From Chryseobacterium antibioticum (GTDB taxonomy: Bacteria; Bacteroidota; Bacteroidia; Flavobacteriales; Weeksellaceae): DNA of 64,000 nucleotides. The stretch lies in the NCBI RefSeq assembly GCF_012927325.1, contig NZ_JABBGI010000001.1, positions 124,001 to 188,000 of the forward strand, in the 5' to 3' direction. Each line of letters begins with the position of its first letter. The first letter of the stretch is position 1. The notes below the pieces were generated by a model. The model did no database searches, was not told where the DNA came from, and saw only the letters and a list, made by a program, of their open reading frames with translations. The position numbers and the translations under genes were made by a program. Of this stretch, positions 55,139-64,000 are shown one piece after another.

Positions 55139-56536
55139 CTATACTTTCACAGTCTTCCACTTTCCTTTTTTAAACAAAATAAAAGCAACGATGGTAATTA
55201 AAGTTTCTGCAGCCGGAATAGAAATAAATACTCCTTTCGGTCCCATCCCGAAATGCCTGGAAAGAAAATACGCCAATGGAATTTGAAACAGCCAGAATCC
55301 GAAGAAATTCACCCAGGTTGGGGTCCACGTATCTCCCGCTCCGTTAAAAGCATTGATCAGCACCATTCCCATTCCATAGAAAATAAATCCTACGCTCATA
55401 ATGTGCAATGCATTTTTAGCAACCTCTTTAATTTCAGTTTCCTGTGTGAAAAAACCTACCAGAAAATCTCCAAGCAGGAAAAATATTAAACTTACAGCCA
55501 GCATAAAGATCACATTATATTTTACGGTCTTCATCACAGACTGTTCTGCCCTCAACATTTCATTGGCACCCATATTCTGGCCAACCAGTGTTGAAGCTGC
55601 ATTGCTCAACCCCCAGGCGGGAAGAATAAAGAACATCATCAGTCTTAAAGCGGTTTGATACCCTGCAGACGCATTTTCACCTCCGGTAGTTGCAACCAGC
55701 TGAGCAAGAAAGATCCAGCTGCATGAGGCAATCACAAACTGAAAAATTCCAGGTGTCGCAATTTTTACAATAGCTTTTATCTGCTTGAAATCAGGACTGA
55801 AGTAAGGAAGTGCAATACGAATCTGGGTATCTGCCACCAGAAGATGGTACAGTTGATAAATCACCCCAATGCTCCGTCCTACCGTAGTTGCCAGGGCTGC
55901 TCCCGTGAGCCCCATGGCAGGGATAGGCCCGAAACCTTTAATCAGAACAGGGCATAATATAATGTTGACAATATTGGCAATCCATAGAGACTTCATCGCA
56001 ATGGCTGCATTTCCTGCTCCCCTAAATATCCCGTTGATCAGAAATAAAAGCATTATGATGACACTGCTTCCCATCATAATCCTCGTGAAATCTTTTCCGT
56101 AGGCTGCAGCTTCAGGTTTCGAACCCATCAGAATCAAAATTTCTTCGGCATAAATGACTCCGAATAAGCTTAGAATAAATGTAATGACAAATGAAACCAA
56201 CAAAACCTGTGCAGCACTTCTCGAAGCCTGTTCCGGATTCTTTTCTCCGATTCTCCTCGCAACCACAGCGGTGGCCGCCATACTCATCCCTATTGCAATG
56301 GAATACATTACGGAAAGCACGGATTCCGTTAAACCCACCGTCTGAATCGCATATCCACTTTCTTTCAAGTGTCCTACAAAGTACAGATCCACCAGGGCAA
56401 AAACAGATTCCATAGCCATTTCCAGCATCATAGGAACAGCCAAAAGCAGTACCGCACTTCTTATCGTTATTTTGGTATAATCTACATTTTCGCTACTGAA
56501 TGCTTTCTTAAAGAAATTAATATACTTTGTCATCAT
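55139..56536 (-). CDS. MATE family efflux transporter
   Basis: 465-residue protein with 12 predicted membrane helices in two MatE halves (VPMMLEMAMESVFALVDLYFVG near the start as VPMMLEMAMES and VDLYFVGHL, then GIFQFVIASCSWIF in the second half). It should export drugs or metabolites using an ion gradient. Substrate not predictable. The ATG at 56536 is followed by a second ATG. Confidence 0.93.
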   Translation of the reverse strand: MMTKYINFFKKAFSSENVDYTKITIRSAVLLLAVPMMLEMAMESVFALVDLYFVGHLKESGYAIQTVGLTESVLSVMYSIAIGMSMAATAVVARRIGEKNPEQASRSAAQVLLVSFVITFILSLFGVIYAEEILILMGSKPEAAAYGKDFTRIMMGSSVIIMLLFLINGIFRGAGNAAIAMKSLWIANIVNIILCPVLIKGFGPIPAMGLTGAALATTVGRSIGVIYQLYHLLVADTQIRIALPYFSPDFKQIKAIVKIATPGIFQFVIASCSWIFLAQLVATTGGENASAGYQTALRLMMFFILPAWGLSNAASTLVGQNMGANEMLRAEQSVMKTVKYNVIFMLAVSLIFFLLGDFLVGFFTQETEIKEVAKNALHIMSVGFIFYGMGMVLINAFNGAGDTWTPTWVNFFGFWLFQIPLAYFLSRHFGMGPKGVFISIPAAETLITIVAFILFKKGKWKTVKV

Positions 56537-56660
56537 TTTTTATGTTCTTAAAAGTACAAATTCGAAATTTAGGACAAAGAAACATAAGAATATTTTATAA
56601 TTAGATTTTTTCTGAATAAAAAATATTTTAAAATATTTATCGTATTACAATAAATATTTA

Positions 56661-56668
56661 TATATTTG
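56661..56668 (+). promoter_or_regulatory. -7 promoter element of the DUF2975-XRE operon
   Basis: TATATTTG, exact TAnnTTTG match, 22 bases before the ATG at 56691. No clear -33. Confidence 0.55.
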
Positions 56669-56690
56669 CGATGATTAAAAACAACATGTT

Positions 56691-57320
56691 ATGAAATTAT
56701 TAGGGAAAAATTCTATTTCAACAGCGATAAGCTGGATCTTCTTTTTATTATCTGTTCTTACCGCTTTTGTTTTTGCATACATCCTGCTGGGTTATGCCGT
56801 TTGCTATTATAACCACGAAACAGGAGGACATTTTTTACAGGACATTTTTCAAACCGGGCTAGTATCTGATAAATCGAATGACCTTGTGGATGGAAAACCG
56901 GAGCACTTTTTTCCAGTTTTCAGTATTAGAGAGCCTTGGGGAAAAATACATACCGTATTACATGGAGTTTTGGTATTTAATGTATTCTTGCATTATTTGA
57001 TACAATTTACATTTTACATCCTTTTTCTCTTTTCAATGTATAAAATTTTTAATGGAATGAGCAAAGACATTCTCTTCAATCCTGAGGTCCTGAAATGGCT
57101 GAGAAGATTTTCATGGCTTAGCTTCATTTATGTTCCGATATCTATTGGTAATTGGTATTACAATCCTAAACCCACTTATTCTAATTTTGACTACACCCGG
57201 GATACAGGTATATTACTGACCTCTTTTATCGTTCTTATGTTTGGAATTATAGTTCTATTTATTGTTGAATTTTTCAAAAAAGGACTAGAGCTTCAAAACC
57301 AAACTGATTTAACCATTTAA
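56691..57320 (+). CDS. DUF2975 domain-containing membrane protein
   Basis: 209 residues with four predicted helices (first at about 13-38, AISWIFFLLSVLTAFVFAY; last IVLMFGIIVLFIVEFF). The region MYKIFNGMSKDILFNPEVLKWLRRFSW is typical of DUF2975. The pairing with a small XRE regulator 3 bases downstream is the usual arrangement, as in Bacillus YoaS-YozG. Function unknown. Confidence 0.88.
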   Translation: MKLLGKNSISTAISWIFFLLSVLTAFVFAYILLGYAVCYYNHETGGHFLQDIFQTGLVSDKSNDLVDGKPEHFFPVFSIREPWGKIHTVLHGVLVFNVFLHYLIQFTFYILFLFSMYKIFNGMSKDILFNPEVLKWLRRFSWLSFIYVPISIGNWYYNPKPTYSNFDYTRDTGILLTSFIVLMFGIIVLFIVEFFKKGLELQNQTDLTI

Positions 57321-57323
57321 ACT

Positions 57324-57530
57324 ATGCCAATTATTATCAATGTAGATGTCATGCTTGCCAAACGCAAGATGCAATCACAAGAACTTGCTGAGAAAATAGG
57401 AATTACCCAGACCAACCTTTCCATTTTAAAAACCGGTAAAGCAAAAGCAGTGAAGCTATCAACTCTGGAAGCAATTTGTAAAGCCTTAGACTGCGAGCCG
57501 GGTGATATTTTGGAATACGTACAAAATTAA
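57324..57530 (+). CDS. Small XRE-family transcriptional regulator (YozG-like)
   Basis: 68-residue protein consisting of one helix-turn-helix domain (MQSQELAEKIGITQTNLSILKTGKAKAVKLSTLEAICKAL region; key part LAEKIGITQTNLSILKTGK). It ends with the typical LDCEPGDILEYV. Starts 3 bases after the DUF2975 gene and probably regulates that operon. Confidence 0.92.
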   Translation: MPIIINVDVMLAKRKMQSQELAEKIGITQTNLSILKTGKAKAVKLSTLEAICKALDCEPGDILEYVQN

Positions 57531-57685
57531 GAATGTATATTTGAAAACAATATAAGAATAGTGTTATAAAAAGCTTTCATCGGATGGGTAATAAATAAAA
57601 TATTAATACTAAATTAGCTCCATCTTTATTTAAATTAAAATTCAATTCTTATAAAAATCTAGTTACTCATATCAAAAAAATAATT

Positions 57686-57693
57686 TAGATTTG
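57686..57693 (+). promoter_or_regulatory. -7 promoter element of the ankyrin-repeat gene
   Basis: TAGATTTG, exact TAnnTTTG match. It overlaps the TTG codon at 57691, which excludes that codon as the start. Confidence 0.55.
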
Positions 57694-57714
57694 TATATTC
57701 TTAAAATGAATCTT

Positions 57715-58074
57715 ATGAAAAAAATAATCTCTACCGCCTTTATACTTGTAGTTTCAGTATCTGACAATATGCTTTCTGCTCAGATGCTTAGTAAAGCTCA
57801 GATGCAATCTATTCAGTCTGACAATGTTGCTTCATTTAAAAAGAATTTTCAAAAAGCAGATTACAATAAGTGCTTCCCACTTAAAGATGAAACGTTCAGT
57901 GCATTAGGTTTCAGTTCTCTTTATGGTAGGAATAATATTGTTAAATTCCTTCTGGAAAACCAGGCAGACGTTAATAAAGAATGTAATGGCAAAACGCCTC
58001 TTGCATTAGCTAAATTAGGCAAGAAAGAACAAACCGCACAACTATTGATACAAAAAGGAGCTGTGAATAATTAA
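57715..58074 (+). CDS. Secreted ankyrin-repeat protein
   Basis: 119 residues. A signal peptide (MKKIISTAFILVVSVSDNML then SAQ) is followed by about three ankyrin-like repeats, clearest in FSALGFSSLYGRNNIVKFLL and NGKTPLALAKLGKKEQTAQLL. Such proteins act as periplasmic binding or inhibitor proteins; the partner is unknown. An alternative ATG at 57706 adds three residues. Confidence 0.78.
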   Translation: MKKIISTAFILVVSVSDNMLSAQMLSKAQMQSIQSDNVASFKKNFQKADYNKCFPLKDETFSALGFSSLYGRNNIVKFLLENQADVNKECNGKTPLALAKLGKKEQTAQLLIQKGAVNN

Positions 58075-58097
58075 AAAGCCCTCAAATAATATACAAG

Positions 58098-58120
58098 ACT
58101 TCCGAAAGGAAGTTTTTTTT
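58098..58120 (+). terminator. Terminator of the ankyrin-repeat gene
   Basis: Stem ACTTCC / GGAAGT closed by a GAAA tetraloop, followed by seven T. Confidence 0.88.
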
Positions 58121-58151
58121 GTTTACAGAACCTCCAAAAATCTTATCTTTG
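58118..58151 (+). promoter_or_regulatory. Promoter of aspS
   Basis: TTTG (58118-58121), 22-base spacer, TATCTTTG (58144-58151). The -33 element lies in the T tail of the preceding terminator. The leader to the ATG is about 75 bases. Confidence 0.65.
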
Positions 58152-58232
58152 CATCCGGAATTTATGGTTGAAAACTTCATGATCAGAAAGCTAGACCCTA
58201 TATCTTAAACATTGAACCTTAAACAAATAATT

Positions 58233-59987
58233 ATGTTTCGATCACACACGAACGGAGAATTGTCTCTGAAAAATCTTAATGAAGAAGTTACACTTTCCGG
58301 ATGGGTACAGGCTATCCGTGATACAGGATTTATGATTTGGATAGATCTTCGAGATCGTTATGGAATTACTCAATTATATTTTAGCCAAGAACTTTCTTCA
58401 ATAGAATTATTTGAAGATGTCAAAAAACTGGGACGTGAATTTGTGATTCAGGTTACAGGAAAAGTAATTGAAAGAAAGAATAAGAATGAAAATATTTCTA
58501 CAGGAGAAATTGAAATTTTAGTTGAAAAATTAACGGTTCTTAATGAATCTCAGCTTCCGCCTTTCACAATCCAAGATGAAACGGATGGCGGTGAGGAATT
58601 AAGAATGAAATACCGTTATCTGGATATCAGAAGAGCTCCGGTAAGAGATAAATTGATCTTCCGTCACAAAATGGCGCAGAAGGTGAGAAATTATCTTTCA
58701 GACGAAGGATTTATCGAAGTGGAAACTCCGGTTTTAATCAAATCTACCCCGGAAGGAGCGAGAGACTTCGTAGTTCCAAGCAGAATGAATCCGGGACAAT
58801 TCTACGCATTACCACAATCACCACAAACTTTCAAACAATTGTTGATGGTTGGTGGAATGGATAAATATTTCCAGATTGTAAAATGTTTCCGTGATGAAGA
58901 CTTAAGAGCTGACAGACAGCCGGAATTTACACAAATCGACTGCGAAATGGCTTTCGTAGAGCAGGAAGATGTCATGAATGTGTTTGAAGGAATGACGAAA
59001 ACACTGATCAAAGATATTACAGGTCAGGAATTCGGAGCATTCCCTAGAATGACATTTGCAGAGGCCATGCAGAAATACGGAAACGACAAACCGGATATCC
59101 GTTTCGGAATGGAGTTCGTTGAATTGAATGATTTAGTAAAAGGAAAAGATTTTAAAATATTCGATGACGCTGAATTGGTGGTCGGAATCAATGTAGAAGG
59201 ATGTGCCGATTACACAAGAAAGCAGATCGATGAGCTTGTTGATTGGGTAAAACGCCCACAAATTGGAGCTTCAGGAATGGTTTGGGCTAAGTTTCAGAAT
59301 GACGGTGTGAAAACCTCTTCTGTCAACAAATTCTACAACGAAGAAGATTTAGCAAAAATCATTGAAAAATTCGGAGCTAAAGAAGGCGACTTAATGTTGA
59401 TCTTATCCGGAAACGAAAATAAGGTAAGAGCCCAGCTTTCAGCCTTAAGAATGGAACTTGGAAACCGTTTGGGATTAAGAAAAGGAAATGTATTTGCACC
59501 ACTTTGGGTTGTAGATTTCCCATTATTGGAATTCGACGAAGAAAGCGGACGTTACCATGCCATGCACCACCCTTTCACCTCTCCTAAACCTGAAGATATT
59601 CATTTACTGGAAACAGATCCGGGCAAAGCAAGAGCGAATGCTTATGATATGGTTCTTAACGGAAACGAGATCGGTGGAGGTTCTATCCGAATTTTTGACA
59701 AAGATCTTCAGTCTAAAATGTTTGACCTTTTAGGATTTACCAAAGAGGAAGCAGAAGCTCAGTTCGGATTCCTGATGAATGCCTTCAAATACGGAGCACC
59801 TCCTCACGGTGGTTTGGCTTTCGGATTTGACCGTTTGGTGGCTATTCTTGACGGAAACGAAGTGATCAGAGATTATATCGCATTCCCTAAGAATAACTCA
59901 GGGCGAGATGTAATGATCGACGCTCCCGCATCTATCGCTGATGCCCAGCTGGATGAACTGGAAATACAATTGAATTTAAAAGCATAA
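58233..59987 (+). CDS. aspS: Aspartyl-tRNA synthetase, bacterial type
   Basis: Charges tRNA-Asp. 584 residues: OB-fold anticodon-binding domain ([24 protein letters not shown] in part: [11 protein letters not shown]), class II motif 2 ([18 protein letters not shown]; key part [15 protein letters not shown]), a bacterial insertion domain, and motif 3 ([19 protein letters not shown]). Motif 1 is within [10 protein letters not shown] use the ATG at 58233; a TTG seven codons upstream is unlikely. Confidence 0.97.
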   Translation: MFRSHTNGELSLKNLNEEVTLSGWVQAIRDTGFMIWIDLRDRYGITQLYFSQELSSIELFEDVKKLGREFVIQVTGKVIERKNKNENISTGEIEILVEKLTVLNESQLPPFTIQDETDGGEELRMKYRYLDIRRAPVRDKLIFRHKMAQKVRNYLSDEGFIEVETPVLIKSTPEGARDFVVPSRMNPGQFYALPQSPQTFKQLLMVGGMDKYFQIVKCFRDEDLRADRQPEFTQIDCEMAFVEQEDVMNVFEGMTKTLIKDITGQEFGAFPRMTFAEAMQKYGNDKPDIRFGMEFVELNDLVKGKDFKIFDDAELVVGINVEGCADYTRKQIDELVDWVKRPQIGASGMVWAKFQNDGVKTSSVNKFYNEEDLAKIIEKFGAKEGDLMLILSGNENKVRAQLSALRMELGNRLGLRKGNVFAPLWVVDFPLLEFDEESGRYHAMHHPFTSPKPEDIHLLETDPGKARANAYDMVLNGNEIGGGSIRIFDKDLQSKMFDLLGFTKEEAEAQFGFLMNAFKYGAPPHGGLAFGFDRLVAILDGNEVIRDYIAFPKNNSGRDVMIDAPASIADAQLDELEIQLNLKA

Positions 59988-59991
59988 ATTG

Positions 59992-60019
59992 AAAGCGGAG
60001 AAAAAATCTCCGCTTTTTT
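59992..60019 (+). terminator. Terminator of aspS
   Basis: 10-bp perfect stem AAAGCGGAGA / TCTCCGCTTT with a 5-base A loop and T tail, directly after the stop codon. Confidence 0.93.
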
Positions 60020-60031
60020 ATTGATATAAAA

Positions 60032-60763
60032 ATGAAAATCGCAGCAGCACAAATCAAACCTGTAAAAGGAGATATCCTTAAAAACATTGAAAATCACAAA
60101 ATAGTAATCGAAGCCGCAATTAATAAAAATGTGGATTTAATCATCTTCCCCGAACTTTCAATTACCGGCTATGAGCCTGAATTGGCAGAGCAACTCTCCA
60201 TTGATTATAAAGATCCCATTTTAGACGTTTTTCAAAAGATGGCAGACGAAAATAACATCAGCATCACTGTTGGGATGCCTACAAAATTTAATAATCAATT
60301 ATTGATCAGCAGTATTATATTTCAACCGAAAAAAGGAAGAGAAGTTTATTCAAAACGTCATCTTTTCCCAACGGAAACCGCTGTATTTTCAAAAGGAGAT
60401 CCCTTCTGTCAGCTGGAAATTGTACAGAATAAAATTTCATTAGCCATCTGTTATGATTTATCGGATCCGATGCATTCTCAGGAAGCTTATAACTCAGGGT
60501 CAAATATCTACACGGCAAGTGTTCTCAATTCTGTTAATGGTATCGATGACGACCTCGCTAAACTATCTAATATTGCAGAAAAATATCATATGCATGTTTT
60601 GATGGCTAATTTTACAGGAGAATCCGGAGGTTATGAATGTGCCGGAAAATCTTCTGTCTGGAATACCAATGGAAGTTTACTTGGACAACTTAATAGTGAT
60701 GATGAAGGCATCCTGATTGTGAACACAGATAATGACCGGATCGAAAAAATTTATATCTACTAA
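60032..60763 (+). CDS. Carbon-nitrogen hydrolase (nitrilase superfamily)
   Basis: 243-residue cytoplasmic amidase-type enzyme. The Glu-Lys-Cys triad is visible: Glu in FPELSITGYE (about residue 43), Lys in YSKRHLFPTE (about 110) and Cys in LAICYDLSDP (about 145). A MANFTGESGG region follows. The substrate is unknown. The gene sits alone between two hairpins with related stems. Confidence 0.92.
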   Translation: MKIAAAQIKPVKGDILKNIENHKIVIEAAINKNVDLIIFPELSITGYEPELAEQLSIDYKDPILDVFQKMADENNISITVGMPTKFNNQLLISSIIFQPKKGREVYSKRHLFPTETAVFSKGDPFCQLEIVQNKISLAICYDLSDPMHSQEAYNSGSNIYTASVLNSVNGIDDDLAKLSNIAEKYHMHVLMANFTGESGGYECAGKSSVWNTNGSLLGQLNSDDEGILIVNTDNDRIEKIYIY

Positions 60764-60788
60764 AGCGGTGAAAATCTCCGCTTTTTTT
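60762..60788 (+). terminator. Terminator of the carbon-nitrogen hydrolase gene
   Basis: Stem AAAGCGGTGA / TCTCCGCTTT (one T-T mismatch) and a seven-T tail. The stop codon overlaps the left arm. The arms are a one-base variant of the aspS terminator. Confidence 0.85.
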
Positions 60789-61149
60789 CATCCAAAATTA
60801 CAATATTGTTCAATTTAACTCTGCATTCATTGATAATATGGGATTGCCTTAGCTCTTATATCAAATATTTGTGAAATAACTAAAATTACAATTTAATAGA
60901 AAAAAAACAACAAAAAATAAATTTATTGACGAAATAAATACACAACACAATATAATAAACAACAAAAAAAATATTATATTATGTTATATTTAAATATGGC
61001 TTTTATTAATACATTTACCATACACAGCCTAGTTATAATAACAATTAAATCAAGATGCGGCATTGATTTACTGCGGAATAGATTCCGTATTCTTATAATA
61101 AGGCTGTTCGTATTCGGAAAAATTGATCGACAAACCAATATTAAATGAT
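60789..61149. other. 361-base AT-rich region without a gene
   Basis: Spacer before the astacin gene, with A runs around 60900-60980 and no supported open frame, RNA gene or clear TAnnTTTG element. It presumably contains the astacin promoter. Confidence 0.6.
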
Positions 61150-62481
61150 ATGAAAAGCAAACTATTACTCTTATCTGGATGCCTTGTTTTGGCATTGAAT
61201 TCATGTAGGTCGGATATGGAAAATGCTCAGGCAGATTCTATTGATCATACAACGGCGAAGCTAGACAATACAACGGTTCACAAATTATTAATTAACGGAA
61301 CTTATACCTATGTCAATGAAGTAAATGGTGAATATTTTTACGCAGATGACATTACTATTACATCTGAACAGTTTAACAAATTAAAGATGCAGGCCAATTC
61401 TGAATTGTCAACAGCGGAGAAAAGTACCATCGTAAGCTCCTTTATTAAGACATGGCCAAGTGCAACGGTCTATTATACACTACCCAGCCAGGGAACCTTG
61501 AGTACTCAGAACTATAATACGTTCCTTACTAACATCAATAAAGCGTTTGATATGATTTCTTCTCAAACTAGTGTCCAGTTTGTTGAACGCACCAATCAGA
61601 CAGAATATATCACCTTTACTTATTCTACAGGTAACAGTTCTCCACTTGGATGGCAGCAAAACAGGGTTAATGGTATCAAAATTTATAATATTACCTATCC
61701 GGCAATTATTGCCCACGAAGTTATGCACTCTATGGGAATCATGCATGAACAATGCCGTCCAGACAGAGATCAGTATATTATTGTAGATGTCAACAGGGCA
61801 ACAGAAGGCAGCCGTCATAACTTTAACCTTTACAATGATTATGCAGGACATGGTGCATTTGATTTCGGTTCAGTCATGATGTATCAGTCTACAGACTTTG
61901 CTATAGACTCAAGTCAACCTGTAATGACTAAACTGGATGGTTCTACTTTCACCAAGCAAAGAACAGGATTATCTGCCGGTGATTATGCGGGAATTAACCA
62001 TTTGTATGGGCCTGTTAATGCGACTTCTGTAATCAACGGAACTTATACAATGACAACATCTTTAGCGAATGATAAAAATTTAGACATTTCCGGAAGCTCC
62101 ACTACAGATGGCACCAGCGTGATTCTATATTCAGCCTCTACAGGGAATAATCAGAGATTTACTTTCAGCAAATCAGATCATGGTTATTATACCATCAAAT
62201 CTTTATTGGATCCTACAAAGGTTTTAACAGTAAAAAATAGCGGAACATCAAATGGAACAGCCGTAGAGTTAAGAACTAATTCTAATACAGATTCCCAGAA
62301 ATGGTTATTATTCAACCTGGGAAATAATGGCTTTGGATTCGCTCCTAAGAATGCGCCATCTTTGAGATTAGAAGTGAAGAATGGTCTAACAACTAACCTT
62401 ACGCCGATTGTAATCGGTAGTACGGATCAAGCGGTTCAGCCGTCTGCAAAGCAACGTTTTAAACTTACAAAAGTCAACTAA
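61150..62481 (+). CDS. Astacin-family (M12A) zinc metallopeptidase lipoprotein with ricin-type lectin domain
   Basis: 443-residue lipoprotein; lipobox LALNSCRSD puts the lipid cysteine at about residue 20. A short propeptide precedes the astacin domain (about 95-285), with zinc motif HEVMHSMGIMHEQCRPDRD at about residues 190-208 and Met-turn SVMMYQS. A C-terminal beta-trefoil (about 295-443) shows ricin-like NDKNLDISGSSTTDGT and QKWLLF repeats. Similar architecture is known for flavastacin-type proteases of this bacterial group. Start ATG 61150 rather than TTG 61123. Confidence 0.92.
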   Translation: MKSKLLLLSGCLVLALNSCRSDMENAQADSIDHTTAKLDNTTVHKLLINGTYTYVNEVNGEYFYADDITITSEQFNKLKMQANSELSTAEKSTIVSSFIKTWPSATVYYTLPSQGTLSTQNYNTFLTNINKAFDMISSQTSVQFVERTNQTEYITFTYSTGNSSPLGWQQNRVNGIKIYNITYPAIIAHEVMHSMGIMHEQCRPDRDQYIIVDVNRATEGSRHNFNLYNDYAGHGAFDFGSVMMYQSTDFAIDSSQPVMTKLDGSTFTKQRTGLSAGDYAGINHLYGPVNATSVINGTYTMTTSLANDKNLDISGSSTTDGTSVILYSASTGNNQRFTFSKSDHGYYTIKSLLDPTKVLTVKNSGTSNGTAVELRTNSNTDSQKWLLFNLGNNGFGFAPKNAPSLRLEVKNGLTTNLTPIVIGSTDQAVQPSAKQRFKLTKVN

Positions 62482-62501
62482 ATTAAACTTTTTCATCAAA
62501 T

Positions 62502-62536
62502 AAAGAGGTTAGGAAATTTATTCCCTAACCTCTTTT
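62502..62536. terminator. Terminator between the astacin gene and purA
   Basis: 12-bp stem AAAGAGGTTAGG / CCTAACCTCTTT with a 10-base loop and T run; can serve both converging genes. Confidence 0.92.
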
Positions 62537-62571
62537 GTTTGTCAGATCAGTATACACTTCCTGCTTTATAA

Positions 62572-63852
62572 TTAGTTACTGTTTAATTTCAATATTTCCT
62601 TTCTTCCCGGACCAGTAGAAAGATAAGTAATGGGAACTCCAAGTTCATAATTTAAAAAAGACAGGAAATCCTTTAATTCCTCAGGCAGAACAGAAGCATC
62701 TTCAATAGCGGTAATATCTCCTTCCCAGCCTTTCATCTGTTTTAAAATCGGACGGGCATTTTCAGGAAGAGTTCCGGAAATAGTTGCTATATTTCCGTCT
62801 TCAAGCTCATAATGGGTACAGACTGCTACTGATTTCATTCCGCTTAAAACATCAGCCTTGGTCAGGATCACCTGAGTAACACCATTGATCATAATAGCAT
62901 ATCTTAAAGCAGGAAGATCCAGCCAGCCTATTCTTCTGGGACGTCCGGTATTGGAACCAAACTCATGGCCTTTATTTCTGATCTCTTCACCCAGGTCATC
63001 CAAGATCTCTGTCGGAAACATACCATTCCCTACTCTTGTACAATATGCTTTTGCAATTCCGAATATTTCGCCGACTTTTTTAGGAGAAATACCTAATCCG
63101 CTGCAGCCCCCTGAAGCTGTGGTGGAAGATGAAGTTACATAAGGATAAGTACCATGGTCTATATCCAGCATTGCAGCCTGGGATCCTTCTGCCAGAATTC
63201 TTTTTCCTTCAGATAAAGCTACATTTAAAAACAGCTCTGTTTCCGTACGAATGAACTTCTTCAAAAATTCTATAGCCTCGAAAAACTCCATGCTGATTTC
63301 TTCCAATGAAGGAAGCACCTTATCACCGCCTGCAAGTAATCTATAATCTCTCTTTAAAATATGTCCTACCCTGCTTTCAAAATCCGGAGACTCTATGTCT
63401 TCAACTCTTACATTCTGTCTTAAAATTTTATTGGAATAAGCCTGTGCAATACCGTTTCTTGTAGTTCCGATGGTGGTGTAATCAGGATTATCTTCCATAA
63501 AGATATCCAAAAGCCTATGCGTAGGAAGCACCAGGTGTGTTTTTCTGGAAATAATTAGATTCTGTTCCGGGTCAACAGTTCCGTCAAATTCTTTAAGATT
63601 TAAAATCTCTCTTTTCAGACTTACGGGATCCAACACTGTTCCTGTTCCGATCACATTCTGAACACCTTTCATGAAAATCCCTGAGGGAAGAGATTTCAGC
63701 GTGATTCTTTTTCCGTTACGTTCTATACTGTGTCCTGCATTGGCCCCTCCATTAAAGCGAGCCGTGATGTCATAACCCTCACTGATAAGGTCAATAAACT
63801 TACCTTTACCTTCATCACCCCACTGCAATCCTAAGACAATATCCATATTCAT
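62572..63852 (-). CDS. purA: Adenylosuccinate synthetase
   Basis: Condenses IMP and aspartate with GTP, the first committed step to AMP. 426 residues with the N-terminal GLQWGDEGKGKFIDL, the NGGANAGHS motif, a GTTRNGIAQAYSNK region and late VTSSSTTASGG. Full length. ATG at 63852, with a second ATG two codons in (63846). Confidence 0.97.
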   Translation of the reverse strand: MNMDIVLGLQWGDEGKGKFIDLISEGYDITARFNGGANAGHSIERNGKRITLKSLPSGIFMKGVQNVIGTGTVLDPVSLKREILNLKEFDGTVDPEQNLIISRKTHLVLPTHRLLDIFMEDNPDYTTIGTTRNGIAQAYSNKILRQNVRVEDIESPDFESRVGHILKRDYRLLAGGDKVLPSLEEISMEFFEAIEFLKKFIRTETELFLNVALSEGKRILAEGSQAAMLDIDHGTYPYVTSSSTTASGGCSGLGISPKKVGEIFGIAKAYCTRVGNGMFPTEILDDLGEEIRNKGHEFGSNTGRPRRIGWLDLPALRYAIMINGVTQVILTKADVLSGMKSVAVCTHYELEDGNIATISGTLPENARPILKQMKGWEGDITAIEDASVLPEELKDFLSFLNYELGVPITYLSTGPGRKEILKLNSN

Positions 63853-63921
63853 ACTTTACATTTATACTGCAAAGCTATGGCAGCTGACATAGGAGGCCAT
63901 TGTCATTTGGCAAAAAAGTAT

Positions 63922-64000
63922 TTATACGATATTTCTTCTGATCCGGCTTAATGAAGAAGGAGTAATGCCGAGATAAGAAGCCAGCATAGACTGTGGCACC
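63922..64000 (-). CDS. Crp/Fnr-type transcriptional regulator, C-terminal end only
   Basis: The last 25 residues of a minus-strand gene that continues beyond the window. VPQSMLASYLGITPSSLSR is the helix-turn-helix of the Crp/Fnr family as seen in Bacteroidota, followed by IRRNIV and a TAA. The cyclic-nucleotide-binding domain would lie outside the window. It would be cotranscribed toward purA, 70 bases away. Confidence 0.75.
   Translation of the reverse strand, partial: VPQSMLASYLGITPSSLSRIRRNIV

Noticed and set aside
60974-61204. 76-residue minus-strand frame before the astacin gene
   Set aside because: It overlaps the astacin signal peptide on the opposite strand and has a random-looking composition.

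Overview
The window looks like chromosomal DNA of a Flavobacteriia member of the Bacteroidota, most likely Chryseobacterium or a close relative in the Weeksellaceae. This is inferred from low GC, Bacteroidota -7 promoter elements (TAnnTTTG), scarce Shine-Dalgarno sites, two large proteins with type IX secretion (T9SS) sorting tails, a five-helix-type succinate dehydrogenase order sdhC-sdhA-sdhB, and families such as IPExxxVDY, DUF6048/DUF6452, DUF2480 and ribosomal protein THX.

Layout. 1-2.6 kb: rnc (5' end outside the window), an IPExxxVDY protein and pyk. 2.6-9.7 kb (minus strand): an aldehyde dehydrogenase and histidine-degradation genes hutG and hutI, interleaved with a BCCT transporter and a DUF695 protein. 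9.7-10.3 kb: a four-helix-bundle gene between inverted repeats. 10.3-13.5 kb: ruvB, a PaiB-like protein, an MBL hydrolase and coaE, closed by a strong terminator.

13.5-28.1 kb is the most interesting region: a two-armed peptide natural-product locus. The minus-strand arm encodes, in transcription order, a 59-residue precursor with no cysteine (20988-21167), two secreted prolyl oligopeptidases, and a class I lanthipeptide dehydratase split into glutamylation and elimination proteins. No LanC cyclase is present. The plus-strand arm encodes three short double-glycine peptides, a CPBP membrane protease, an HlyD-type adaptor and a C39 peptidase-containing ABC exporter. Between the arms lies a membrane-bound TPR-AraC regulator. 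Both arms carry the same 19-bp palindromic element, in the same orientation and exactly 35 bp before a -7-like sequence, so I infer a common regulon. The lanthipeptide-type leader also fits the double-glycine consensus of the C39 exporter, so one exporter may serve both arms.

28.2-37.9 kb: two paralogous T9SS surface proteins (a metallopeptidase and an adhesin-like protein) with near-identical C-terminal parts. 38.3-42.7 kb: DUF6048, DUF6452, rlmD and a thioredoxin-fold lipoprotein without its CXXC. 42.9-46.6 kb: sdhCAB with a CRP-like site upstream. 46.6-51 kb: a short ComEC, a GH99 hydrolase and lpxB. 51-55 kb: DUF2480, tandem DUF2723 membrane proteins, DUF937 and ribosomal protein THX. 55-60.8 kb: MATE exporter, DUF2975/XRE pair, an ankyrin-repeat protein, aspS and a nitrilase-family amidohydrolase. 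61-64 kb: an astacin-ricin lipoprotein, purA and the end of a Crp/Fnr-type regulator. I saw no rRNA, tRNA, CRISPR array, insertion sequence or integrase.
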